Part shown: positions 9,086 to 15,753 of the stretch, piece by piece
How positions within the stretch are numbered: position 1 is the stretch's first letter
Layout of the letters: each line of letters opens with the position of its first letter
NCBI GenBank assembly: GCA_035606695.1
Contig: DATNEW010000036.1
Span: 93,675 to 157,674, forward strand
Direction of reading: 5' to 3'
Source of the DNA: Gemmatimonadaceae bacterium
GTDB taxonomy: Bacteria > Gemmatimonadota > Gemmatimonadetes > Gemmatimonadales > Gemmatimonadaceae
Length of the DNA: 64,000 bases
Translations under genes and position numbers: made by a program
Notes under the pieces: model-generated
What the model saw: the letters and a program-made list of their open reading frames with translations, nothing else
Databases searched by the model: none
Told to the model about the DNA's origin: nothing

Positions 9086-10384
9086 TTAGAGCGGCGCCGT
9101 TCCCGACTCCGCCTGCACCGCGGACAGGATTCCACGCTCGACGTAAATCGGCCGCACGTGCTCGCGCAGCGATCTGATTCGCGTCGCGAGCCACACGCCG
9201 GCCGCCGCGCAAACGACGCCGCCGAGAATGATCGTCGCCGACGCGCCGATGCGGTCGGCGACGACACCGGCCAGCAGACTGCCGATCGGCGCCGAACCCA
9301 TGAACGCCATGGTATAAAACGCCATCACCCGGCCGCGCAAACGCTCTTCGGTGATCGTCTGAAGGATCGTGTTCACCGACGCCATGTTCACCATGAAGCC
9401 CGCGCCCACGAACGGCAGGATCACGAGCGACGCCCACAACGACTGTGAAAGCCCGAAGGCGATGAGCCCAATGCCGAACGTCATCGTCGCGACGATCATC
9501 ACGCGACCGAGACCGAGCACGCTGGACCGGCTCGCGAGATAGAGCGCGCCGGCGACGGCGCCAAGTCCGGACGCGGTCATGAGAAAGCCGAGCGTGTGCG
9601 CGCCGCCGTGCAACGTGGTCGACGCGATCATCGGCATGAGCACGCTGTACGGCATCCCCATGCAGCTGACGACGGCGAGCAGGATCAACGCCGATCGCAC
9701 CGGAGGAAATCCGCTGACGTACCGATAGCCGTCGCGCAACTCGGACAGCATCCCCGCGCGCGTCGACGCCGGCGCATCGCGTTTGACGCGCATCATCAAC
9801 AGCGAGATGATCACCGCGACGTACGAGATCGCGTCGATCAGGAAACACCAGCTTTCGCCCATGGCGGCGATGATCACGCCGCCGATCGACGGACCGATGA
9901 TGCGACTGCCGTTCACCATCGTCGAGTTGAGCGCGATGGCGTTCGGCAGGTCCGCGCGATCGTCCACCATGTGCACGACGAACGACTGCCGCGCGGGCGT
10001 ATCGAAGGCGTTGATCAGGCCCTGCACCACCTGCAGCACGAGGATCCACGCCACGTCGATCGCCCCGGTGAACGCGAGAATGGCAAGCGCGAGCGATTGG
10101 AGCGCGGACAGCACCTGCGTCCACACGAGAATGCGATGCCGGTCCCAGCGATCCACCAACACGCCCGCGAACGGTGCAAGCAGCAGCGTCGGAATCTGGC
10201 CGGCGAATCCCACCACGCCGAGCAGCAGCGCGGAGTGCGTCAGCCGATACACGAGCCAACTCGTCGCCACGCGCGTGATCCACGTGCCGATGAGCGAAAC
10301 GCTCTGCCCGCTGAAGAACAGACGAAAATTTCGGTGTGCGAGCGCGCGTCCGAGTCGCGGGCGCGGCGGTTGGTTCGACGGCAT
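9086..10384 (-). CDS. MFS efflux transporter (DHA3/EntS-like)
   Basis: A 432-residue, about 12-helix major facilitator. ATG 10384 begins MPSNQPPRPRLGRALAHRNF just before the first helix; longer readings upstream lack transporter character. The motif GVLVDRWDRHRILVW between helices 2 and 3 matches the MFS A-motif, and a duplicated half follows after the central loop (LRDGYRYVSGFPPVRSALIL). It lies 41 bases downstream of the P450 gene on the same strand, so tetR, P450 and this exporter probably form one operon for modification and export of a small molecule. Substrate unknown. Confidence 0.88.
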   Translation of the reverse strand: MPSNQPPRPRLGRALAHRNFRLFFSGQSVSLIGTWITRVATSWLVYRLTHSALLLGVVGFAGQIPTLLLAPFAGVLVDRWDRHRILVWTQVLSALQSLALAILAFTGAIDVAWILVLQVVQGLINAFDTPARQSFVVHMVDDRADLPNAIALNSTMVNGSRIIGPSIGGVIIAAMGESWCFLIDAISYVAVIISLLMMRVKRDAPASTRAGMLSELRDGYRYVSGFPPVRSALILLAVVSCMGMPYSVLMPMIASTTLHGGAHTLGFLMTASGLGAVAGALYLASRSSVLGLGRVMIVATMTFGIGLIAFGLSQSLWASLVILPFVGAGFMVNMASVNTILQTITEERLRGRVMAFYTMAFMGSAPIGSLLAGVVADRIGASATIILGGVVCAAAGVWLATRIRSLREHVRPIYVERGILSAVQAESGTAPL

Positions 10385-10425
10385 CGGCGGGGTGGACGAG
10401 CAATATGGAGACCGCTGGAGGCGCG

Positions 10426-11622
10426 CTACGCGCGCGCTGCCTCCGACCGCTCGAAACGTAGCTGAAGGCGCTCCGGACCATGCACGTGGAACGCTTCGCG
10501 CGGCGTCCAGGGCTCGTCGCCGGCGCGCTCGAACCGCGTCCATCGCTCGAGCAATAATCCGAGCGCGATTCGCGCCTCGAGCCTCGCCAGCGGGGCCCCG
10601 ACACAGAAGTGAATGCCGTGCCCGAACGCGATGTGCGCATTCGGATGCCGCGTCACATCGAACGACTCGGCCCCGTCGAACCGCCGCGGGTCGCGATTCG
10701 CGGCTCCGATCACGAGCAGCACCATCTGCCCGGCGGGAATCGTGTGATCGCCGACTCGCGCGTCCTTCTTCGCGACGCGAAACATGGTTTGTACCGGCGA
10801 TCGATATCGCAGCACCTCCTCGATCGCCGGAGCCAGCAACTCCGGCGCGATACGAAGCAGCGCGAGCTGATCCGGATGTTCGATGAACGACAACACGGCG
10901 TTCGCGATCAGATTCGTCGTCGTCTCGTGCCCGGCCAGCATCAGGAGCTGGAAGAATCCCAGGATTTCGTCATCGGTCAGGCGTTCGCCTTCTTCGTTCG
11001 GCTGCACGAGTGCCGTCAGCAGATCGTTCTCTGGCCGCGAGCGCCGCTCGTCGACGAGGCGGCCGACGTACTCGCGCATCTCCGCGTTCGCGACGGTGAC
11101 GTCGTGAATCGCCTGCGCGGCGCGCGGATCGCCGCTGACGGTGTGGCTCAATCGGACGATCGCATCGCTCCACCGGCGAAACGTCGCGTAGTCCGACGGA
11201 GGCGCGCCAATCATCTCGGCAACGACCATGAGCGGCAGCGGCATCGCGAAATCGCCGATCAACTCGATTTCGCCGGAGTCGGAGTTCGCGTCCGCGCGAT
11301 CGAGCAGCGAACGCGCCAGCGCATCGATGCGCGCTTCCAGCGCCGCCACGGAGCGCGGCGTAAACGCGCGCGCGATCAACGACCGCAGCCGCGTGTGCCT
11401 CGGTGGATCCGCGAAGATCAACCACTGACTCGTCAGCGCCCCGCCGGGCGACGCGGCCGAGCTGAACGTCGCGGCGTCGGCGAGTCCGCGCTTGGTGTCG
11501 TCGTAGCCCAGGAGCATCCACAGACCGGTGCGTGGTTCGCGAAACACCGGCGCCGCGGACCGAAGCTGTGCGTAGAGGGGATACGGATTGCGACGTGCGT
11601 CCTCGGAGAAGATGTCGATCAC
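10426..11622 (-). CDS. Cytochrome P450
   Basis: A 398-residue soluble bacterial P450. The oxygen-binding I-helix AGHETT is near residue 226, the K-helix ExxR is in EEVLRYR near 268, and the haem-thiolate loop FGHGIHFCVGAPLAR is near 331-345, with the cysteine in place. The GTG start at 11622 overlaps the tetR stop as GTGA, which implies translational coupling. Length and motifs fit CYP107-like monooxygenases, which hydroxylate secondary metabolites or xenobiotics using an external ferredoxin. No ferredoxin gene is adjacent. Substrate cannot be predicted; control by the coupled TetR is likely. Confidence 0.95.
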   Translation of the reverse strand: MIDIFSEDARRNPYPLYAQLRSAAPVFREPRTGLWMLLGYDDTKRGLADAATFSSAASPGGALTSQWLIFADPPRHTRLRSLIARAFTPRSVAALEARIDALARSLLDRADANSDSGEIELIGDFAMPLPLMVVAEMIGAPPSDYATFRRWSDAIVRLSHTVSGDPRAAQAIHDVTVANAEMREYVGRLVDERRSRPENDLLTALVQPNEEGERLTDDEILGFFQLLMLAGHETTTNLIANAVLSFIEHPDQLALLRIAPELLAPAIEEVLRYRSPVQTMFRVAKKDARVGDHTIPAGQMVLLVIGAANRDPRRFDGAESFDVTRHPNAHIAFGHGIHFCVGAPLARLEARIALGLLLERWTRFERAGDEPWTPREAFHVHGPERLQLRFERSEAARA

Positions 11623-12212
11623 AACGCGATACCTCGCAGCACGACGGCGGCGACGCGGCGCGTGAAGCGTTCGTCCACGCGGTCGCCGTCGATGAGAAAA
11701 CGATAAAGCAGTGGTCCGGCGAAGAGATGCGTGGCGAACGCCGCATCGAGTCCGCGGCGCAGCTCGCCGCGCGCGGCGGCGCGCGCGAGGATCTGTCGCA
11801 TGGCATCGCGCCACGTCGCCACGAAGCCGTGACGGACCGCGCGAGCAATCGCCTCATTGCGCGCCATCGCCGCGACGAGACCGGACAACAAGTGGCGTGT
11901 CGCCGGATCCTCGTACATGATCGAGGTGGAGCGCAGCAGGCGGCGCACGTCGCCGCCGAGCGTGCCGGTGTCGGGCACGGGAACCTTGCGCATGATTCCG
12001 CCTAGCGCCTCGACGACGAGCGGCTCCTTCGACGCGAACCGCCGATAGAGCGTCGCCTTGCCCACTCCCGCCCGTTCGGCGATCCCCTCCATGGTCACGG
12101 CGTCGTAGCCGATGTCGCGAATGAGCGCGATGGCAGCGGCATGAAGGGCGGTGTCGGCATCCTGGCTGCGCGGCCGTCCGCGCGGCCGATTTACGATACG
12201 CTGGCGTGTCAT
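11619..12212 (-). CDS. TetR/AcrR-family regulator
   Basis: A 197-residue protein with the TetR helix-turn-helix at about residues 15-60 (ALIRDIGYDAVTMEGIAERA followed by GVGKATLYRRFASKEPLVVE) and a divergent all-helical ligand domain (TetR_C-like, with the conserved LFAGPLLYRFLI near the end). It is the first gene of the tetR-P450-MFS operon and overlaps the P450 start by four bases. An imperfect inverted repeat just upstream (12234-12257) may be its operator. It probably represses the operon until the P450 substrate or a related compound binds; that role is inferred from context. Confidence 0.93.
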   Translation of the reverse strand: MTRQRIVNRPRGRPRSQDADTALHAAAIALIRDIGYDAVTMEGIAERAGVGKATLYRRFASKEPLVVEALGGIMRKVPVPDTGTLGGDVRRLLRSTSIMYEDPATRHLLSGLVAAMARNEAIARAVRHGFVATWRDAMRQILARAAARGELRRGLDAAFATHLFAGPLLYRFLIDGDRVDERFTRRVAAVVLRGIAL

Positions 12213-12233
12213 AATTCAACCTCGCCCGGTTAA

Positions 12234-12257
12234 TTACGGAACGCAAGTGTCTCGTAA
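12234..12257. promoter_or_regulatory. Putative TetR operator
   Basis: TTACGGAAC at 12234-12242 and GTCTCGTAA at 12249-12257 form an inverted repeat with seven of nine pairs matching and a 6-base spacer. It lies 22 bases upstream of the tetR start, in the gap divergent from the VTT membrane protein gene. Position and symmetry suit a TetR-type autoregulatory site. No recognisable sigma-70 boxes were clear enough to annotate. Confidence 0.4.
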
Positions 12258-12346
12258 TAGCGTACTCGACGCTAGCAAGCTCCTTGCATAGGTCGATGGG
12301 TCCGATGGAAGCGACCGTGAGCCCCGCCCGAACCCAAGGAGAGCCG

Positions 12347-13015
12347 ATGCGCCCAAGCGATTGGGCACGGCTCCTCGTGCCGCTCCTCCTCATCGCGGCG
12401 TTTCTCGTCGCCGCGTGGAAGCTCGGCTACTTCAATCTCAAGGATCCATCGAAGCTCACCGCGGCGGCCGACCGCGCACAGAACCTTCCGTGGTTCGGAC
12501 CCGTGTTCGCGATCGCCTACGGGGTCGTCGCGGCATTCGCCGCACCGGTCTCACCGCTGGCGTACGGCGCGGGCGCCATGTTCGGTGTCGTACAAGGTAC
12601 GATCTGGGTGTGGACGGGCTCGATGATCGGCGGCACGGCCGGTTACTGGCTCGCGCGCGGCGCGTGGGCCGGCGCCGCGAAGCGCATGCTCGGCCGCTAT
12701 CAGGAAAAGCTGCAGGATCTCGAGCGCGGCAATGCGTTTCTCACCGTGCTGCGCGTGCAGTTGCTGCCGATCGTGCCGTTCGGGGTGTTCAACTACGCCG
12801 CCGGCGCCACGAAGGTACCGTTTCTTCCGTATCTCCTTGCCACGGCGATCGGCGTGATCCCGGGAAGCATCGCCGCGGTCTATGTCGGCGATCGCGTGGC
12901 GGCGGGATTCCGCGGCGGCGGCAAGAGTGCGTTTCTCGTCGCGGCCATCGTCATGGCCGCGCTCTTCGCGCTCTCCTTCCTGCCCAATCTGATCAAGAAG
13001 CTGCGCGGGCGCTGA
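12347..13015 (+). CDS. TVP38/TMEM64 (VTT/DedA-like) membrane protein
   Basis: A 222-residue integral membrane protein. The chosen ATG 12347 is preceded by AAGGAG at a good distance and starts MRPSDWARLLVPLLLIAAFL; upstream starts would add a polar tail. The VTT core is visible as APVSPLAYGAGAMFGVVQGT followed by GGTAGYWLARGAW, and later LRVQLLPIVPFGVFNYAAGA, with the re-entrant loop features of SNARE-associated/DedA proteins. The family is linked to lipid scrambling and membrane homeostasis. The 3' end overlaps the convergent DsbA-like gene by 23 bases. Confidence 0.88.
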   Translation: MRPSDWARLLVPLLLIAAFLVAAWKLGYFNLKDPSKLTAAADRAQNLPWFGPVFAIAYGVVAAFAAPVSPLAYGAGAMFGVVQGTIWVWTGSMIGGTAGYWLARGAWAGAAKRMLGRYQEKLQDLERGNAFLTVLRVQLLPIVPFGVFNYAAGATKVPFLPYLLATAIGVIPGSIAAVYVGDRVAAGFRGGGKSAFLVAAIVMAALFALSFLPNLIKKLRGR

Positions 13016-13655
13016 GTGCCGCGTCGAGATGACGCGTGAGCATCTGCACCGACGCGCCGATGCGCGGCAGCGGTGAGATGAATCCATCGCTGACCACGAG
13101 CAGCGTCGGAAATGACGTCGCGCCGAGCGCGCGTGCGAGCGCGAAGTCTTCGGTCGCGGCCATGCCGCCTTGCGGGCCGGTCATGAAGGCGCGCACTCTC
13201 GCCGCGTCCAGCTGGAGGGTGCGCGCGACGTCGGCGAACGTGTCCGGGTCAGAGAGGCTACGGCCGTCGATGTAGAACGCGTGCTGCATGGCCGCGGCGA
13301 TCTCGACGGCGCGCTCGGGCGCCTGCTCGCGCAACGCCGCGAAGCCCGCGGCGGCGGCCTCTGAGTCGAGCACGAGCGAGCCATCGCGCAGCACCGCGTC
13401 GAATCCATCGCCGAATTGCGCGCCGGTGTACTGCGTCACGCGCGCGTTGGCCTCTCGAATGAAACCCAACGTGCCGATGCGCGGCTTGTTCGCGCCAACG
13501 AACAAGCCGCCACTCACCACCCGAAACGGCACACGGTGGCGATTGGCTTGCCAGAAGGCCATGAGCGTTTCATCGAAGCCGTAACACCAGCCGCAGTAGC
13601 CGTCGAACACGTACACGACTTCAGGCGACTGCCAATGGAGATCGATCGCCGTCAT
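12993..13655 (-). CDS. DsbA/FrnE-like thioredoxin-fold oxidoreductase
   Basis: A 220-residue protein with a CGWC active-site motif near residues 20-23 (FDGYCGWCYGFDETLMAFWQ), an inserted helical domain and the C-terminal cis-proline region (GATSFPTLLVVSDGF). There is no signal peptide, so like FrnE/HCCA-type DsbA relatives it is probably cytoplasmic. It is the third gene after doxX and the VOC dioxygenase, with a 9-base gap, so it is likely controlled by the same MarR operator. A thiol-redox enzyme would fit a quinone or electrophile detoxification operon. Convergent overlap with the VTT gene. Confidence 0.88.
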   Translation of the reverse strand: MTAIDLHWQSPEVVYVFDGYCGWCYGFDETLMAFWQANRHRVPFRVVSGGLFVGANKPRIGTLGFIREANARVTQYTGAQFGDGFDAVLRDGSLVLDSEAAAAGFAALREQAPERAVEIAAAMQHAFYIDGRSLSDPDTFADVARTLQLDAARVRAFMTGPQGGMAATEDFALARALGATSFPTLLVVSDGFISPLPRIGASVQMLTRHLDAALSARAAS

Positions 13656-13664
13656 ACCAGTTCT

Positions 13665-14570
13665 CTAATCGACGCGGCCGGTGACGAGCCGCAGTTGCGT
13701 GCCCCATGGATCGCGTACGGCGACACCGCTGCTCGGGCGATCGACGAGATGCCCCGCCGCCTCCAGACTCTCGACCGCGCCGTTCACGTCGCTCTCGCCG
13801 GGAAGCACCAGCTCCCAGTCGAGCAGCCGTGCGTCGTCGACCGTCGAGAGCGGCGCGCCGGCCGCCCACGTGTTGGTTCCGAGATGATGGTGGTAGCCGC
13901 CCGCCGACATGAACAACGCACCCGGGTAGCTCCACACCACCTTGTCGAGTCCCAGCGCGCGATGATAGAACGCCTCGGCCTCTTCGATGTTGCGCACGTA
14001 CAGGTGTACGTGACCGATCGTGGTGCCGGCCGGCGCGCCCGTCCATTTCTCGCCGTTCGCCGACGCGACGAGGTCGGGCACGTCGAGCGGAATCGTCGTC
14101 ATGGCCAGCTGGCGATCTTCGGCGCGCCACGCACTGCGCGGACGATCCGCATACACCTCGATGCCGAGCCCGTCGGGATCCGTGAGATAGACCGCTTCGC
14201 TGACGAAGTGGTCCGACATACCGGCGTACGCGCCGATGTCGCCGAGGTGCGCGACGAAGCGGCCGAGTGCCGCGCGGTCCGGCAGCAGGATGGCGAAATG
14301 ATACAGGCCGATGTGCCCGCGACGCGCGACGGGCCGAACACCCTGCTTTTCGTGCAGCTCGACGAGCACGCGGTCGCCTTCCTGAGCACCGAGCATGGCG
14401 ACGCCGCCGGCGCGATCGATCACGCGCAAGCCGATGACCGTTTCATAATAGGCGATCGAGCGTTCGAGATCGGCGACTTGCAGCCGAACCCGGCCGATAT
14501 GTGTGGCGTCGGGCAGCCGGTATCCCGGCGGCGCAATGCCGTATGGAAGAGCGGATGCAATGGTGGTCAT
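13665..14570 (-). CDS. VOC-family ring-cleaving dioxygenase (CatE-like)
   Basis: A 301-residue protein with two vicinal-oxygen-chelate halves. The first has HIGRVRLQVADLERSIAYYE and the metal-ligand region YLTDPDGLGIEVYADRPR. The second has GHVHLYVRNIEEAEAFYHRA and ends VAVRDPWGTQLRL. This matches catechol-2,3-dioxygenase-like proteins such as Bacillus CatE. Its start overlaps the doxX stop as ATGA. DoxX plus ring-cleaving VOC under a MarR-type repressor parallels the Bacillus catDE quinone-response unit, which is established family knowledge. The exact aromatic substrate is unknown. Confidence 0.88.
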   Translation of the reverse strand: MTTIASALPYGIAPPGYRLPDATHIGRVRLQVADLERSIAYYETVIGLRVIDRAGGVAMLGAQEGDRVLVELHEKQGVRPVARRGHIGLYHFAILLPDRAALGRFVAHLGDIGAYAGMSDHFVSEAVYLTDPDGLGIEVYADRPRSAWRAEDRQLAMTTIPLDVPDLVASANGEKWTGAPAGTTIGHVHLYVRNIEEAEAFYHRALGLDKVVWSYPGALFMSAGGYHHHLGTNTWAAGAPLSTVDDARLLDWELVLPGESDVNGAVESLEAAGHLVDRPSSGVAVRDPWGTQLRLVTGRVD

Positions 14571-14989
14571 ACGTGCGTCCTCCGCCGCGCGAGCGACGCG
14601 TCGAGCGAATAATCCCCCGCGCCCGCGATGACGAGCACGGCATACATGCCGAGGAGGGAGAGTGGAAACTCGAAACCCATCGGCGCGAAGAAGCCGTTCT
14701 TGAAGTGCACGAACGTGATTGCACCCAGCATATCGAACGCCAGTCCGAGCGCGGCGAGCCGGGTGAGCAGGCCGATGAGAATCGCGATGGGCGCCAGGAC
14801 CTCGAGCACACCGATGAACGGGCCCATCACGTTCGCGCCGGGAATGCCCATCTTCACGAAGTTCGCGCCGACGTTGCCGAGCCCGAACACGAAGACTTTC
14901 TGCAGCCCGTGCACGATCATGATGCCGCCGGCGACGAGACGCAGGACGAGGAGGCCGAGGTTGACGCGCGGGATGTTGTCGTTGGTCAT
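14567..14989 (-). CDS. DoxX-family membrane protein (CatD-like)
   Basis: A 140-residue protein with about four membrane helices. It starts MTNDNIPRVNLGLLVLRLVA, followed by GGIMIVHGLQKVFVFGLGNV, and later has FIGVLEVLAPIAILIGLLTR, the DoxX fold. DoxX proteins act at the membrane in quinone or sulfur redox and oxidative-stress responses. It is the first gene of a doxX-VOC-dsbA operon. Forty-five bases upstream of its start lies the palindrome GTGTTATAACAC (15035-15046), identical to the one before marR, which points to control by that repressor. Confidence 0.9.
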   Translation of the reverse strand: MTNDNIPRVNLGLLVLRLVAGGIMIVHGLQKVFVFGLGNVGANFVKMGIPGANVMGPFIGVLEVLAPIAILIGLLTRLAALGLAFDMLGAITFVHFKNGFFAPMGFEFPLSLLGMYAVLVIAGAGDYSLDASLARRRTHV

Positions 14990-15034
14990 GGGTGGTCGTT
15001 CCGGTAGAGGATCACTACGCTGTTAGGACTACTA

Positions 15035-15046
15035 GTGTTATAACAC
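15035..15046. promoter_or_regulatory. MarR operator in front of doxX
   Basis: A perfect 12-bp palindrome GTGTTATAACAC between the end of marR and the doxX start. On the minus strand it is embedded in ATAGGTGTTATAACAC, a 16-base sequence shared exactly with the marR promoter site at 15539-15554. Exact recurrence at the two promoters of the cluster strongly supports a specific operator. Confidence 0.82.
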
Positions 15047-15061
15047 CTATTCGGTCGAACA

Positions 15062-15529
15062 TCAGACACCCTGGCGCGCCAACGTCAGCAGCTCGTTGAG
15101 TGCCCGAAGCTGCTTGTTCGTCATGTGGCCCAAGTGCTGTTTGTGGACTCGAGCGATGGGTTCGTCCAGCGTGCGGAGCAGTGCGTTGCCTCGTGTGGTG
15201 ATTCGGGTGCCGACCAGCCGTCGGTCGGTGGTGCTGCGCTCGCGTTCGATGAGCCCGATTTCCTCGAGGCGGTCGAGCAGCCGCGTGACGTCGGGCACCT
15301 GAGCAATCAGGCGATCGCGCACTTCGTTCCGACATAAGCCTTCTTTGCCCGCCCCGCGCAAAATGCGCAGCGCGTTGTATTGCGTGGGCGTGACGCCGTA
15401 TGGTTTGAGCGCTTCGGCGAACGCGTGGCCGAGCACGGCCGCGGTGCGCTCAATGTTGAGCTGGGCTTCCTGCTCGAGGCTGGTAAACGGTTTCGTTTGC
15501 TTGATTTCGGATCGGAGGCCGGATGACAT
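15062..15529 (-). CDS. MarR-family transcriptional repressor
   Basis: A 155-residue winged-helix protein: LKPYGVTPTQYNALRILRGA, then LCRNEVRDRLIAQVPDVTRL (recognition helix) and LIERERSTTDRRLVGTRITT (wing). ATG 15529 is preferred; the frame extends further but would then run across the operator palindrome at 15543-15554. MarR-type proteins of the MhqR/YodB kind sense quinones and electrophiles. It stands upstream of doxX-VOC-dsbA on the same strand, and both it and that operon carry the same palindrome, so autorepression plus control of the detoxification genes is likely. Confidence 0.93.
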   Translation of the reverse strand: MSSGLRSEIKQTKPFTSLEQEAQLNIERTAAVLGHAFAEALKPYGVTPTQYNALRILRGAGKEGLCRNEVRDRLIAQVPDVTRLLDRLEEIGLIERERSTTDRRLVGTRITTRGNALLRTLDEPIARVHKQHLGHMTNKQLRALNELLTLARQGV

Positions 15530-15542
15530 GCCCGCAAGATAG

Positions 15543-15554
15543 GTGTTATAACAC
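15543..15554. promoter_or_regulatory. MarR autoregulatory operator
   Basis: A second exact copy of GTGTTATAACAC, 14 bases upstream of the chosen marR start. It shares ATAGGTGTTATAACAC with the site before doxX. The position would block the marR promoter or its early transcript. Confidence 0.82.
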
Positions 15555-15566
15555 GCATCGTCAAGG

Positions 15567-15753
15567 ACCACGGACGAAGGCGGACGAACTCGGAACGGCA
15601 CGGAGACGGCGTCAACTGCAAGTGAACTGATGTTCTTGGAACAGCCTCGAGTCGCTTCGGCTGGCGAACCATCCCGAAGAAGTTCTCAACAAAGCACTCA
15701 TCTTCAAACGCCGTCGCCGCGCCTGTCCGTGTTCGTCCGCCGTTGTCCGTGGT
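15567..15753. repeat. 187-bp MITE-like element with 46-bp terminal inverted repeats
   Basis: The arms at 15567-15612 and 15708-15753 match as inverted repeats in 39 of 46 positions; both begin ACCACGGAC and contain GGCGGACGAAC. The 95-base interior shows no coding potential I could support. The element fills the gap between marR and the M3 peptidase gene, and its right end touches the peptidase stop codon at 15753-15755. The structure suggests a non-autonomous miniature element or an extragenic hairpin repeat; no transposase is present in the window. Confidence 0.7.

Noticed and set aside
8883..10640. Long minus-strand open frame over the peptidase end and MFS gene
   Set aside because: Arginine-rich shadow of the MFS gene in another frame; no family pattern.
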